Of a DNA stretch of 64,000 nucleotides, positions 36,147-45,796 are shown piece by piece; the first letter of the stretch is position 1; each line of letters starts with the position of its first letter. A program made the position numbers and the translations under genes. The stretch is from Streptomyces sp. CB02959 (lineage in GTDB: Bacteria; Actinomycetota; Actinomycetes; Streptomycetales; Streptomycetaceae), in the NCBI RefSeq assembly GCF_002803155.1, contig NZ_NNBP01000013.1, positions 158,514-222,513 of the forward strand, given 5' to 3'. The notes beneath the pieces were generated by a model. The model saw only the letters and a program-made list of their open reading frames with translations, searched no databases and was not told where the DNA came from.

Positions 36147-36211
36147 GAAGGGAGAGGCCGCCGGTCGCCGTCCGCGGCCTGGCCACTCGTCGTCCCGTCA
36201 CCCCTCGCCCG

Positions 36212-36991
36212 TCACCCCTGCTCCGGGTCGGTCAGTGCGGCGGCGGTGGCCCGGGCGAAGGCGTCCGGGTTGTCCAGCATGATGTTGTGTCCGCAGTCCG
36301 GGATCGGGACCACGTCCACCCCGGCCTCGACGAGTGCGGCGGCGCCGGGGAGCGGGCCGTCGGCTGCCGGCAGCAGGTAGGTGCGCGGAACCTTCAGGTC
36401 CAGCAGGAGTTCACGCATGGTGGGCACGGTGCCGCGGGTGAGGTTGACCGCGCTGCGGTGCAGGGCCTCGCGGCCGGCCAGGCGCATGGTGGACCACCAG
36501 TGCGCGCCGACCCGGTCGCGCACCTCCGCCCAGCCGCCGGCGAGGAACTCCGGCTCGGAGTAGCCGGCGATGCCGCTGCTGCCGCCCGCGCCGGGGCGGT
36601 GCGGAATCGGGTCCAGGTTGGCGTCGATCAGCACCAGCCGGGAGACCAACTGCGGGTGCCGGGCGGCCAGGACGATGGCCACCGAGCCGCCCATGCTGTG
36701 GGCGATCAACTGCGCACCGGTGGCCCCCGCCGCGGTCAGGGCGTTGGCGAGGGCGTCGGCGTGGGATTCCAGGGTGTAGTCGAAGTCCGTCGGGCGGTCG
36801 CTGATGCCGTGGCCGAGCAGGTCGACCAGCAGCGAGCGGTGACCGGTCAGCAGCGGATGGACGGCGCTCTCCGTGAAGTAGGCGGGGGAGGTGGAGCCCA
36901 GGCCGTGCAGGTAGACGCGGACCGGCTCCCGGCCCGGCAGTTCGACCCAACGGATCCGGTCACCTTCGGTTGTCACTACGGCGTTGCGCAC
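36212..36991 (-). CDS. Alpha/beta hydrolase
   Basis: The 259-residue protein has a canonical fold: HG oxyanion segment YLHGLGST near residue 28, LLGHGISDRP, the nucleophile elbow AHSMGGS with Ser99, acidic residue in the LIDANLD/LLPAAD region, and His235 in DCGHNIMLDNP. No signal peptide is present. The substrate is unknown; lactonase, esterase and epoxide hydrolase relatives share this layout. It is divergent from a non-coding stretch and unlinked to the MFS gene. Confidence 0.9.
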   Translation of the reverse strand: MRNAVVTTEGDRIRWVELPGREPVRVYLHGLGSTSPAYFTESAVHPLLTGHRSLLVDLLGHGISDRPTDFDYTLESHADALANALTAAGATGAQLIAHSMGGSVAIVLAARHPQLVSRLVLIDANLDPIPHRPGAGGSSGIAGYSEPEFLAGGWAEVRDRVGAHWWSTMRLAGREALHRSAVNLTRGTVPTMRELLLDLKVPRTYLLPAADGPLPGAAALVEAGVDVVPIPDCGHNIMLDNPDAFARATAAALTDPEQG

Positions 36992-37124
36992 GGTCCGGGC
37001 CCCCTGGAATCACGATCGACGGAGGACGAGGGTAACTGCCGGTCCGCGGCGCCGTGGCGGGAACCCCGCACGGGTGCCGGCCGCCCCCGTCGGCGGGTTC
37101 GGTCCGCGCGGAGTCCGTGGCCGG

Positions 37125-38405
37125 TCAGGCCGCCGCACCGGCGTCATCCGGGGCGGCGGCGGTGTGCCGGGGGCTGCGGCCGGGGCGCAGGATCCCGGCC
37201 GTGGTTGCGGCCACGAGGCAGCACGCCACGGGCAGCAGGAGGGTGAGGTTGAGCGGTACGACGTGGGTCAGGGGGCCGATCACGGCGGGGCCGGCGAGCA
37301 TGCCGAGGTAGCCGAGGCCGGCGACGCGCGAGACGTTGGCGCCGGCGTTGTCCGGGTCGGTGTGGCCGGCGGCGCTGAAGAGTTGGGGGACGCAACCGGA
37401 CAGTCCGGCGCCGAACACCGCCCACCCGGCCAGGGCCAGGGGGATCCAGGGGGAGAGGGCCGCCGCGGTGAGGCCCGCGGCGGCGGTGGCGGCGCCGTAG
37501 CGGAGGATGGCCACCGGGCCCAGGCGGGCGGCCGCCCGGTCGGCCAGCAGCCGGCCGAGCGTCATGGTGGTGGCGAACGCCCCGTAGGCGAGGGCGGCGG
37601 TGGCGGCGGGCGCGTCCAGGACCGTGCGGAGGTGGAGCGCGCTCCAGTCGTTGGCCACGCCCTCGCAGAGCATGATCATCAGGGCGAGGGCGGCCAGGAC
37701 CCAGATGTGGCGGGGTGTGCCGCGCCGGGCCCGGACCGAGCCGGTGACGGCATCCGGGCCGGTGGAGCCGGGGGGTGCCGCGTCCGGGGCGCGGTTCGGG
37801 CGACTGGTGGCCGGCAGCAGCGCCGGAGCGGCCAGGGCGGCGACGACCAGGCCCAGGAGGGCCACCGCGCCGAGGGCCACCGCCGGGCTCCAGCCCAGGG
37901 CGAGGGTGCGCGCGCCCGCCGCGGCGGCCAGTACGCCACCGATGGAGAAGGTGGCGTGGAAGGTGGACATCACGGGCCGCCGGTAGCCGCCTTCGACCTG
38001 GACGGCGTGCGCGTTCATGCTGACGTCCAGGCAGCCGTTGCCGAGCCCGAGCAGCAGCAGCGCCGCCCCCAACGCCCAGGCGTGCGTGGCCAGTCCGGGC
38101 AGGACCAGGGTGAGGCTGCACAGTGCCGCACTGAGGGGTACGACAGTGCGGGCGCCGAAGCGGTCGGTGAGCGGCCCGACGAGCTGCATTCCGACGAAGG
38201 CGCCCGCGCCGAGCAGCAGCAGGAGCCAGCCGAGCACCGCATGGCTGATCCCCACCCGGTGCTCGATGCTGGGGATGTGGACGATCCACATCCCCATCAG
38301 AAAGCCGTTGAGTGCGAAGTAGGCGAAGGTCGCCGCCCGCCCGGCCCGCAGCCGGGTCCCCGGTGAGGTGCTCGGGCGCGTCTCCGGTCGTGTCCGTGTC
38401 TCCAT
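37125..38405 (-). CDS. MFS transporter
   Basis: The 426-residue protein has 12 predicted helices and MFS loop motifs. The helix 2-3 loop reads GPLTDRFGARTVV and its repeat in the second half is LGRLLADRAAARLG. STFHATFSIGG in helix 5 is typical of the YbjJ/FucP-like group. Substrates in that group are sugars or small metabolites, and efflux is also known. It is divergent from a DeoR-family repressor at 38478, which probably controls it. Confidence 0.9.
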   Translation of the reverse strand: METRTRPETRPSTSPGTRLRAGRAATFAYFALNGFLMGMWIVHIPSIEHRVGISHAVLGWLLLLLGAGAFVGMQLVGPLTDRFGARTVVPLSAALCSLTLVLPGLATHAWALGAALLLLGLGNGCLDVSMNAHAVQVEGGYRRPVMSTFHATFSIGGVLAAAAGARTLALGWSPAVALGAVALLGLVVAALAAPALLPATSRPNRAPDAAPPGSTGPDAVTGSVRARRGTPRHIWVLAALALMIMLCEGVANDWSALHLRTVLDAPAATAALAYGAFATTMTLGRLLADRAAARLGPVAILRYGAATAAAGLTAAALSPWIPLALAGWAVFGAGLSGCVPQLFSAAGHTDPDNAGANVSRVAGLGYLGMLAGPAVIGPLTHVVPLNLTLLLPVACCLVAATTAGILRPGRSPRHTAAAPDDAGAAA

Positions 38406-38477
38406 GAAGCAAACATAACGAACAAGAAAGATGTGCGGAAGCTTGCATTTCAAACACACGCGATGTTCAATCTGGGT

Positions 38478-39233
38478 ATGTCCGGTACAGAGCGACTGAG
38501 GCGGATCACCGAGGCCGTACGTGAGGCGGGGCGCATCGGCGTCGCCGAACTGGCCGAGCTGACCGGTGCCTCGGAGATGACCATCCGCCGCGACCTGGAG
38601 GCGCTGGCCGCCCAGGGCGTCATCGAGCGCTACCGCGGGGGAGCCAGGAGCCTGCTGCTGCGCGGCGCGGAGCCCCCCTTCGCGTTGCGCGCCCAGGAGG
38701 GACTGGAGGCCAAGCGGCGGATCGCCGCCGAGGTCGCCGGACTGATCGCCGACGGCGAGTCGGTCGTCCTCGACAGCGGTACCACCTGCCTGGAAGTGGC
38801 CCGCGCACTGGGCGACCGCCGACTGACCGTCATGCCGCTCTCCCTGCACGCCGTCAACGCCCTGGCCGACGGCCCGCACCTCACCCTGCTGGTGCCGGGC
38901 GGCCGACCCCGGCCCGGGGAACTCGCGCTAACCGGCCCGCTGACCGAGGCGTCACTGACCGCCCTGCGCTTCGACACCGCCGTCCTCGGCTGCTGCGGCC
39001 TCACCGCGGAGCACGGCCTCACCGCCTACGACCTGGACGACGCCGCCATCAAACGCACCGCGATCGGCTGCGCCCGCCGGGTCATCGCCGTCGCCGAAGC
39101 CGGCAAGCTCTCCCGCACCGCCCTCGCCCACGTCGCCCCCGCCGCCGCCCTGCACGCCGTCGTCACCGACGCCGCCCCGGACGACCGCACGGACCGGCTG
39201 ACCGCGGCGGGCGTGACCGTTCGGACGGTGTGA
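38478..39233 (+). CDS. DeoR-family transcriptional repressor
   Basis: The 251-residue protein has the DeoR helix-turn-helix (GVAELAELTGASEMTIRRDL, ~23-42, then GVIERYRGGA) and a sugar-phosphate-sensing C-terminal domain (DSGTTCLEVARAL, GCCGLTAEHGLTAYDLDDA, KLSRTALAHVAP). Effectors in this family are phosphorylated sugars. An alternative ATG lies at 38463. The 72-bp gap to the divergent MFS gene would hold the operator. The HAD gene follows 3 bp after its stop. Confidence 0.92.
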   Translation: MSGTERLRRITEAVREAGRIGVAELAELTGASEMTIRRDLEALAAQGVIERYRGGARSLLLRGAEPPFALRAQEGLEAKRRIAAEVAGLIADGESVVLDSGTTCLEVARALGDRRLTVMPLSLHAVNALADGPHLTLLVPGGRPRPGELALTGPLTEASLTALRFDTAVLGCCGLTAEHGLTAYDLDDAAIKRTAIGCARRVIAVAEAGKLSRTALAHVAPAAALHAVVTDAAPDDRTDRLTAAGVTVRTV

Positions 39234-39236
39234 CCG

Positions 39237-39896
39237 ATGACGCCCGGCACCGTTCTCTTCGACCTCTTCGGCGTCCTCGCCTGCCCGCAGTCCACCGACG
39301 GCCGACAGCGCCTGGTCCGCACGGCGGGCGTGCCCGCACCGGACTTCTGGGACGCCTACTGGGCCGTGCGCCCGCCGTACGACCGCGGCGAGACCGACGG
39401 GCCCGGCTACTGGCGGCAGGTCGCCGACCGCGTCGGTACCCGCTTCGACGACCGGCGGATCGCCGCACTGATCGCCACCGACATCGCGAGCTGGAGCGCG
39501 GTCGACGGGACCATGGTCGCCCTGGTCGAGGAGTTGGCGGCGCGCGGCCGGCGGATCGGCCTGCTCTCCAACATCCCCGAGGAACTGGCCCGCCACTACG
39601 CATCCCACCACGCCTGGCTCCGCCACTTCGACGTCTGCGCCTTCTCCTGCCGCATCGGCCACGCCAAACCCGACCCGGCCGCCTACCACTGGTGTCAGCG
39701 AGCGCTGTCCGATCCGCCGCACCGCATCCTCTTCGTCGACGACCGCCAGGAGAACGTCCGCGCCGCCGAAGCAACCGGGATGCGCGGGCACCTCTTCACC
39801 ACCCCGGCTCGACTGCGGGACCGCCTCGACCGCTGGGACGCCGGTGAGGGCGGACCGGACCCACTCGGGAGAAGGCGGCCACCCACGCCTGGCTGA
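39237..39896 (+). CDS. HAD-superfamily hydrolase
   Basis: This 219-residue HAD-IA protein has the nucleophile Asp9 in VLFDLFGVL, the Thr/Ser motif GLLSNIPEELA, the Lys in GHAKPDPAAYHW and the acidic pair FVDDRQENV. The usual second Asp two residues after the nucleophile is Phe, so phosphatase chemistry may be altered. Sugar-phosphate phosphatase activity would suit its position in an operon with a DeoR repressor. The ATG lies almost against the DeoR stop codon. Confidence 0.9.
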   Translation: MTPGTVLFDLFGVLACPQSTDGRQRLVRTAGVPAPDFWDAYWAVRPPYDRGETDGPGYWRQVADRVGTRFDDRRIAALIATDIASWSAVDGTMVALVEELAARGRRIGLLSNIPEELARHYASHHAWLRHFDVCAFSCRIGHAKPDPAAYHWCQRALSDPPHRILFVDDRQENVRAAEATGMRGHLFTTPARLRDRLDRWDAGEGGPDPLGRRRPPTPG

Positions 39897-40086
39897 TGCG
39901 GTGGACGAGACCTTCCGGGAAGGCGCACGGCGGCTGCCGGCCGCCGCACCGGAGCCCGAAGTCAACTCCTGCACAGTCGAATTGGCTGACGAGCGCGACG
40001 GCGAGGGGCGTCGACGGGCGGTCCGCAACGGCGCGCAGGGGCGCCCCGGTGTGCCGACTCGTCGAACGCCCTGAGATGGTCACGGC

Positions 40087-40605
40087 GTGAGTACCCTTGC
40101 GGCCCAGGCCATCAGCACCAGGCGGCTGGACCTGCTGCCGCTGCACGTTGCACACACCGAGGAGATGGCCGCGGCGCTGTCCGATCCGGCCCTGCACACC
40201 TTCATCGGCGGCACTCCGGACACCCCGCAAGCCATGCGCGCTCGTTACCGGCGCATGACCGCAGGCCCTCCCGACCCGGCCGTGTCCTGGCTGAACTGGG
40301 TGATCCGGCTCCGTGCCGAGTCCTGCCTGACAGGCACGGTCCAGGCGACGGTCAGCCCCACCGGCCGCGGCCCCATCGCCGAGATCGCCTGGGTGGTGGG
40401 GACCCCGTGGCAGGGAAGAGGCATCGCCACCGAAGCAGCCCGCGGACTCGTCACCTGGCTCAGCCGGCAGCCGGTGCACACTGTCATCGCGCACATCCAC
40501 CCCGAACATCGGGCATCCGCCGCCGTCGCCACTGCCGCCGGGCTCACCGCCACCGGCGAACGGCACGAAGGCGAGATCCGATGGCATCGCCACATCAGCC
40601 GATGA
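40087..40605 (+). CDS. GNAT N-acetyltransferase
   Basis: The 172-residue protein starts at a GTG and shows the RimJ-like GNAT pattern: STRRLDLLPLHVAHTEEMAA at the start, the acetyl-CoA loop WVVGTPWQGRGIATEAARGL, and IHPEHRASAAVATAAGL. The target is unknown. The preceding 190 bp contain open frames on both strands but nothing recognisable. Confidence 0.87.
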   Translation: MSTLAAQAISTRRLDLLPLHVAHTEEMAAALSDPALHTFIGGTPDTPQAMRARYRRMTAGPPDPAVSWLNWVIRLRAESCLTGTVQATVSPTGRGPIAEIAWVVGTPWQGRGIATEAARGLVTWLSRQPVHTVIAHIHPEHRASAAVATAAGLTATGERHEGEIRWHRHISR

Positions 40606-40713
40606 CTTCGACGATCCACCGACTGTGGCTCCCGCCGGTGAACCGCGCGGGGGAACGGCTGTCAGACCCTGCCTATACGCTGCGAGCGATCTACGACCAG
40701 CCGACCGGAAGAC

Positions 40714-41505
40714 ATGATGACCCGCACCCCCAGACCGTCAGTCGAAGCGATACTCGCCGCTCTTCCCGAACTCGCTCCCTACGCTCGCGACGCAGTCGTA
40801 CTCCATCCCGAGCAAGCGGAGCCGGACCACCGGAGCAGCTCCATCGGCGGCCCGCTGCTGTGGCCGAGTGACGAGCCGTGGCCCGAATGCTCCCTGCCCG
40901 ACGAGAACAGCGAGGACGGCGTGCCCGCCACGGCCATGGTGCCGGTCGCACAGATCTTCCGCAGCGACGTGCCGGGACCCTGGTGGCCCGCCGACATCGA
41001 CCTCCTGCAGATCCTCTGGTGTCCCAACGAACACTGGGATCCTCCCGCCCCGCAGGCCGACATCAGCCCGGTGGTCGAGTTGCGCTGGCGGCGGGCCGCC
41101 GACGTGCTCAGCCCGTTGTCGACTCTGCCATCGCCCTCGCGGTGGGAGGAGGACGGCTATCTGCCGCGGGCGTGCGCCATCACCCCTGAGCAGGTGACCG
41201 ACTTCCCCTTCCGCGAGGAGCTGCCGGCGGAACTCCATCCGCGGCTGGAGGAACTGGTCCGCGCGACCGGCGACGGCGGTGACGCCATCACCCGCCTCGC
41301 CGGCTGGAAACTCGGCGGCTGGCCGACCTGGCACCTGACGCAGCCCGCAACCTTTGCCTGCGAAGACTGCGGCACGGCCATGACGCTCCTGTTCACCGTG
41401 GCCAGCGACGACGAGACCGGCGTCATCATCGGCCGGTGGGGCGACTTGCGCATCTTCACCTGCCCTGCCGACCACCGTCACGGGTTCCGGGTGGACCAGC
41501 ACTGA
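40714..41505 (+). CDS. DUF1963-family protein
   Basis: This 263-residue protein has the YwqG/DUF1963 pattern. SSSIGGPLLWPSDEPWPECS at ~43 corresponds to the conserved GGxPxxP block, followed by MVPVAQIF, DLLQILWCP, and KLGGWPTWH near 205. A CEDCG motif near 222 with a later Cys/His may bind metal. The biochemical role of the family is unknown. Confidence 0.82.
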   Translation: MMTRTPRPSVEAILAALPELAPYARDAVVLHPEQAEPDHRSSSIGGPLLWPSDEPWPECSLPDENSEDGVPATAMVPVAQIFRSDVPGPWWPADIDLLQILWCPNEHWDPPAPQADISPVVELRWRRAADVLSPLSTLPSPSRWEEDGYLPRACAITPEQVTDFPFREELPAELHPRLEELVRATGDGGDAITRLAGWKLGGWPTWHLTQPATFACEDCGTAMTLLFTVASDDETGVIIGRWGDLRIFTCPADHRHGFRVDQH

Positions 41506-41515
41506 CCTGCGCTCG

Positions 41516-42322
41516 TCACCCGCGGCGCGGCCCACCGGACGGGCCCAGGTCGTCCGAGTTCCCAGCCGACGGCGGTACCTCGACGACGAAGAACAGAAAG
41601 GTGGCTTTGGTCGACAGACTCCGGAAGTCGTCGTCGGGGAACAGCTCACGGGCGGCCGGGTCGGGCTGCGGCTCGTCGATGACGGTGAGGCGGAAGCCGG
41701 CGGTGGTCAAGGCATCGATCATCGCGTGCAACGGCCTGCGCCAGAACTTCATCGGGACGGACTGCCCGTTGAACGCCCAGTCGAAGGTATAGCTCGTGGT
41801 CGCGAAGTAGTCGGGCCGAGGATCCTGGAAGGTGTAGGCCACGATGGGGTGCTCCACCGACGCGATCAGCCGGCCGCCGGGCCTGAGCACTCGCCGCAAC
41901 TCGGCCAGCGTCGGCCCCCAGTCCTCCAGATAGTGCAGCACCAGCGACGCGACCACGTCGTCGAACGCGCCGTCGGCGAACGGCAGGTGGTCGCTCAGGT
42001 CGCCCACGTGCAGGGCTGCGTCGGCACCGAGCCGCTGCCTGGCCAGTGCCACCATCCCGGCGCTGGCGTCGATGCCGGTGACGATCGCACCGCGGTCGCG
42101 CAGTGCGGCGGACAGCGGGCCCGAGCCGCACCCGGCGTCCAGGATCCGGCGGCCGGCCACGTCGCCGGCGAGGGCCAACATCGCGGGCCGCTCGTAGTAC
42201 GCGTTCACCAGGCTGTTCTCGGCTTCCGCCGAGTACGCCGCGGCGAAACTGTCGTAGTGGTTCGCCCGGGCTGGGTCCGCAGGCCGGGAGGGACTCTCGG
42301 GCACGTCGGTTGCGCGTTCCAT
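41516..42322 (-). CDS. Class I SAM-dependent methyltransferase
   Basis: The 268-residue protein has the SAM motif ILDAGCGSGPLSAAL near 60, acidic GIDASAGMV for the ribose, GDLSDHLPFADGAFDDVVAS, and LRRVLRPGGRLIASVEHP. It resembles methyltransferase domain 11 proteins acting on small molecules. The substrate is unknown. It lies head to tail with the LysR gene upstream, 9 bp apart, but with no clear common function. Confidence 0.9.
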   Translation of the reverse strand: MERATDVPESPSRPADPARANHYDSFAAAYSAEAENSLVNAYYERPAMLALAGDVAGRRILDAGCGSGPLSAALRDRGAIVTGIDASAGMVALARQRLGADAALHVGDLSDHLPFADGAFDDVVASLVLHYLEDWGPTLAELRRVLRPGGRLIASVEHPIVAYTFQDPRPDYFATTSYTFDWAFNGQSVPMKFWRRPLHAMIDALTTAGFRLTVIDEPQPDPAARELFPDDDFRSLSTKATFLFFVVEVPPSAGNSDDLGPSGGPRRG

Positions 42323-42331
42323 CGGCGCAGC

Positions 42332-43276
42332 CTAGTGGTCACCCGCCCCACCGGACCGAACCTGTCCCGGTGCCCCGGCGGTATCCGGTCGGGCGGACCG
42401 CTGGGTGAGGAGGTCGGTGATCAGGGCGAGCGGGGGCCAGTCCAGGCGGCCGTGGCGGGCGACGGCGTACGCGCGCAGCACCGCGTCGGGGGCGGTCAGC
42501 GGGACGAGGCGCACCTCGGGGAAGGTGGGGATGCCGGCCGGCAGCAGGCCCACGCCGAGGCCCGCGGTAATCATGCCCTGCACCAGATCGAGATTGTCTG
42601 CGCGGTGGGTGATGCGCGGGGTGAAGCCCGCCAAGGAGGCGAGCGTGCGGATGACGGTCTCGTCCGCCGTGTTGCGGGAGTTGACGATCCAGTCGTGGGC
42701 GGCGAACCGGGCGAAGACCTCGACCGTCGTCCCGCCTTCGGTCGCGTCCTGCGCCGGGACGCCCAGGCCCCAGGGAGCCGTCCACAACGGCGTGGCGCGC
42801 ACCGCGGGGTCGAAGGTGGCGGGCGCGAGGTTGTAGTCGTAGGTGAGCGCCAGGTCCGTCTCGTCCGCGGCCAGCAGTGACAGCGCCTCGGCGGGCTCGT
42901 GTTCGCGGATGAGGAGGTGCACCCGCGGATGGCTGGTGGCCAGCTCGGTGACCAGGGGCAGCAGGTGGGCGCGGATGGCGGTGGCGAAGCCGGCGGTGCG
43001 CAGGGTGCCGTTGGGTTCCGCGCCGGGGGCGAGGTCGAGGTGGGCGGCCTCCACGGCGCCCAGGATGGTCACGGCGTGTTCGGTCAGGCGGCGCCCGGCC
43101 GGGGTGAGGCGGACCCGGCGGCCGTGCGGTTCGATCAGCGCGGCGCCCGTCTCGCGGGCGAGGACGGCGATCTGCTGGGAGACGGTGGAGGTCGTGGTGC
43201 CGGTGGCCTCGGCGACCGCGCGCATCGACCCCAGCCGGGAGAGCTCCACCAGCAGTTGCAGTCGGCGTGTTTCCAT
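42332..43276 (-). CDS. LysR-type regulator beside an EamA transporter
   Basis: The 314-residue protein has the LysR helix-turn-helix (SMRAVAEATGTTTSTVSQQI, ~17-36) and an effector domain with AGLGVGLLPAG. It is divergent from the EamA exporter gene at 43360 with an 83-bp gap. This classic LysR-exporter pair probably responds to the exported metabolite. Confidence 0.92.
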   Translation of the reverse strand: METRRLQLLVELSRLGSMRAVAEATGTTTSTVSQQIAVLARETGAALIEPHGRRVRLTPAGRRLTEHAVTILGAVEAAHLDLAPGAEPNGTLRTAGFATAIRAHLLPLVTELATSHPRVHLLIREHEPAEALSLLAADETDLALTYDYNLAPATFDPAVRATPLWTAPWGLGVPAQDATEGGTTVEVFARFAAHDWIVNSRNTADETVIRTLASLAGFTPRITHRADNLDLVQGMITAGLGVGLLPAGIPTFPEVRLVPLTAPDAVLRAYAVARHGRLDWPPLALITDLLTQRSARPDTAGAPGQVRSGGAGDH

Positions 43277-43359
43277 GCCTCCATTGTTCGGGATTCCCGA
43301 ACGGAATGTCCATGATCAGCACGTGGACACGAACGATGCCCAGGGCATCTACTGAACCC

Positions 43360-44331
43360 ATGAGCGCGTTCGACCCCCAGCGTCCCCAGGGCGGCCCCCT
43401 GCCCCGCCTCCGTACCGCCACCCGCGGCCGACTGCGCCCCGGAGGTGCCGAGACCGGCTTCCTGATGGCGGTCGCCTCGATGACCTCCATCCAGCTGGGG
43501 CTGGCCCTGGCCGTCCCGCTGTTCGGACAGCTCGGCGCGCTGGGCACGGCGGGGCTGCGACTGGCGTGGGGCGGACTTCTCCTGCTGGTCCTCATACGCC
43601 CCCGCCTGCGCGACTTCACCCGGCAGGACCTGCTCGCCTGCACCGTGCTGGGGGTGGCGACCGCCGGCATGATGCTGTTCTTCATGCTCGCCGTCGCGCA
43701 CCTGCCGCTGGGCACCGCGAGCGCACTGGAATTCCTCGGCCCGCTGGCCGTCTCCCTGTACGGACCGGGCGGCGGACGGAAACTGTGGACGGCCCTGGCC
43801 GCGCTCGGCGTGCTGCTGCTGACCGAGCCCTGGCGCGGTGGCCTGGACGGAGTCGGCCTGGTCTGCGCGCTGGCCGCCGCGGGCTGCTGGGCCGTCTACA
43901 TCCTGCTGACCCAGCGCGTCGGCGACCGGGTCACCGGCCTCGGCGGCCTCGCCGTCTCCATGCCCGTCGCCGGCCTGATCGGGACGCTGATCGCCGCCCC
44001 CGGGCTGTGGGGGCACCTGACCTGGCAGGCGGTCGGGATCATGCTGGTGCTGGCCGCGGTGAGCCCGGTACTGCCCTTCGCCCTCGAATTCCTCGCCCTG
44101 CGCCGCCTGACCACCGCCGCCTTCGGCACGCTGATGAGCCTGGAACCCGCCATCGCGCTGCTGATCGGCCTGCTGGTGCTCGGCCAGACACCGGGCCTGA
44201 CGTCCGCGGCCGGCGTGGTCCTGGTCGTCGTCGCCGGGGCCGGTGCGACTCGCGCCGGTGCCCGCACGCCGGCCGCGACCGACGAGGGCGGCGCGCCCGA
44301 GCCGCGGCCCCGCGCCGCGGAAACGGTCTGA
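43360..44331 (+). CDS. EamA/RhtA-type DMT exporter
   Basis: The 323-residue protein has ten predicted helices in two EamA repeats (ending in LGTASALEFLGPLAV, and in LTTAAFGTLMSLEPAIALLI). The second is a hallmark of the RhtA-like amino-acid or metabolite exporters of the drug/metabolite transporter superfamily. It is divergently paired with a LysR regulator. Confidence 0.92.
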   Translation: MSAFDPQRPQGGPLPRLRTATRGRLRPGGAETGFLMAVASMTSIQLGLALAVPLFGQLGALGTAGLRLAWGGLLLLVLIRPRLRDFTRQDLLACTVLGVATAGMMLFFMLAVAHLPLGTASALEFLGPLAVSLYGPGGGRKLWTALAALGVLLLTEPWRGGLDGVGLVCALAAAGCWAVYILLTQRVGDRVTGLGGLAVSMPVAGLIGTLIAAPGLWGHLTWQAVGIMLVLAAVSPVLPFALEFLALRRLTTAAFGTLMSLEPAIALLIGLLVLGQTPGLTSAAGVVLVVVAGAGATRAGARTPAATDEGGAPEPRPRAAETV

Positions 44332-44361
44332 GGGTCCGGGCGCGAACGGGCCGACGGCCGC

Positions 44362-45237
44362 TCAGCCCAACGGCTTCGTGACCTCGGCGCGAATCTTTCC
44401 GGCGGTGTCCGCGAACTCCTGGAGGTCCACCGACCGCGGGTCCTTCGTCAGGTCGGCGGCGTCGGTCCGGGCCAGGTTCACACTCGTACGGAAGTCCGCC
44501 CAGACGCAGAACGCCAGAGTGATCTTCTGGCCCATCTCCTGGCGCACATCGACCCCGCAGGTCACCGGGGCGCCGCCACCGCGGGGCGTGAAAATCTTCT
44601 CCGGCACCGCGACCTGGGTGCCGGAGTCGTCCTTCATGCCGCGGATGGAGTGGTCGACGGTGGTCTGCGGGTCGTCGATCGTGCCGTAGAGCCCCACCAT
44701 CACCAGCGACACGGTCCCGCTGGTGTACTGCCCGCCCACGGAGGTGATGCCGTGCTCGTTGGCGCCGTCCCGGGGGACGGAGGCGCCGGCCTGCTGGGAG
44801 ATGTCCTTGGTGAGGGTGTACGTGCCGCCCGCCAGTGTCTGCGGCACCGTGATCCGGTACTTCGGTCCGGACGCGGCGCCGGTGCCGCCGCCCCCGCCAC
44901 CGCCGCCGAAGACCAGCGCGGACGCGATACCGCCGACCACGAGGACGCCCGCGACCGCCCCGATGATGCCCCAGACCTTCCCGGTGTTGCGCCGGGGCGG
45001 GACCGGCGGGGGCATGCCCGGACCCGGGTATCCGTACGGGGCCTGCGGTGCCCCTCCGTAGGGCGCCTGCGGAGTGCCGTAGGGGCCGGGGCCGTAGGGT
45101 GCCGCCCCCGGCGCCGGGGGACCGCCCGGTATCTGCGGCGGGGGACCGGCCGGCGGTCCGGGGTACGGGCTGCCGCCGGGCGCGCCGTATCCGGGCGTGC
45201 CGCCGAAATCCTGGGGCGAGGGCTGAGGTGTCGTCAC
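44362..45237 (-). CDS. Pro/Gly-rich single-pass membrane protein
   Basis: The 291-residue protein has a cytoplasmic Pro/Gly/Tyr-rich tail (~1-85, repeats such as PYGTPQAPYGGAPQAPYG), one transmembrane helix (~88-110, VWGIIGAVAGVLVVGGIASA), a poly-Gly linker and an external domain of ~165 residues. This layout is common among Streptomyces proteins of unknown role. The outer domain has two cysteines (CGVDV, AFCVWAD) that could pair. No enzymatic motif is seen. Confidence 0.8.
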   Translation of the reverse strand: MTTPQPSPQDFGGTPGYGAPGGSPYPGPPAGPPPQIPGGPPAPGAAPYGPGPYGTPQAPYGGAPQAPYGYPGPGMPPPVPPRRNTGKVWGIIGAVAGVLVVGGIASALVFGGGGGGGGTGAASGPKYRITVPQTLAGGTYTLTKDISQQAGASVPRDGANEHGITSVGGQYTSGTVSLVMVGLYGTIDDPQTTVDHSIRGMKDDSGTQVAVPEKIFTPRGGGAPVTCGVDVRQEMGQKITLAFCVWADFRTSVNLARTDAADLTKDPRSVDLQEFADTAGKIRAEVTKPLG

Positions 45238-45246
45238 CTGCGTACC

Positions 45247-45753
45247 CTACCCAGCGTCACCTTCTTGGTGATCATGGCCGGAATCCGCCGGGGAATCCGT
45301 TGCGGCCGGCGCTCCCTGGACCGCCCGGTGGAGCAGGGCGAGGAACTGCTCGCGTTCCTCGGGGGAGAAGTCGGCCAGGATCTGCTCGTTCACCGAGAGG
45401 ACCGCGGGGGCGAGGTCGGTGGCCCAGGTGCGTCCGCCGCCGGTGATGCGGATCATCTTGCGGCGGCGGTCGGCCGGATCCTTGGTGAGTTCGACCAGGC
45501 CCCGTCGCCGCAGGCGGTCCAGCAGGGGTGCGGCGGTCGACTTGTCGAGGTGGGCGAGGGCGCCGAGGGTGCCCTGGTCCATGTCGCCGTGGGTGTGGAG
45601 CAGGCTCAGGACGGTGAACTGCGGGCCGGTGAGGTCGCGGTCCACCTGGTCGTGCCAGAGCCGGGTGTGCAGTTGGTTCAACTGCCGGGCCAGCGGCCCG
45701 ACTCCGGTGATCGCGGCGGCCACGTCCCGCGCGTCTTCCTCTTTCCGTGCCAT
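45247..45753 (-). CDS. MarR-family regulator of the decarboxylase locus
   Basis: The 168-residue protein has the MarR winged helix: LTGPQFTVLSLLHTHGDMDQ, recognition region LGALAHLDKSTAAPLLDRLR, and the wing DPADRRRKMIRIT. It is divergent from the ubiX remnant and UbiD decarboxylase gene. Two inverted copies of an ACGTACACGT-type site lie between them. This parallels the PadR/MarR control of phenolic-acid decarboxylases in other bacteria. The ligand is probably an aromatic acid. Confidence 0.92.
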   Translation of the reverse strand: MARKEEDARDVAAAITGVGPLARQLNQLHTRLWHDQVDRDLTGPQFTVLSLLHTHGDMDQGTLGALAHLDKSTAAPLLDRLRRRGLVELTKDPADRRRKMIRITGGGRTWATDLAPAVLSVNEQILADFSPEEREQFLALLHRAVQGAPAATDSPADSGHDHQEGDAG

Positions 45754-45796
45754 TGCTCCCCGCATTCGTCCGGTGCCGGCCACCCGCTTGATTAGG

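Noticed and set aside
39897-40086. Possible small gene between the HAD and GNAT genes
   Set aside because: Open frames exist on both strands but none shows a recognisable domain, a convincing ribosome-binding site or conservation cues.
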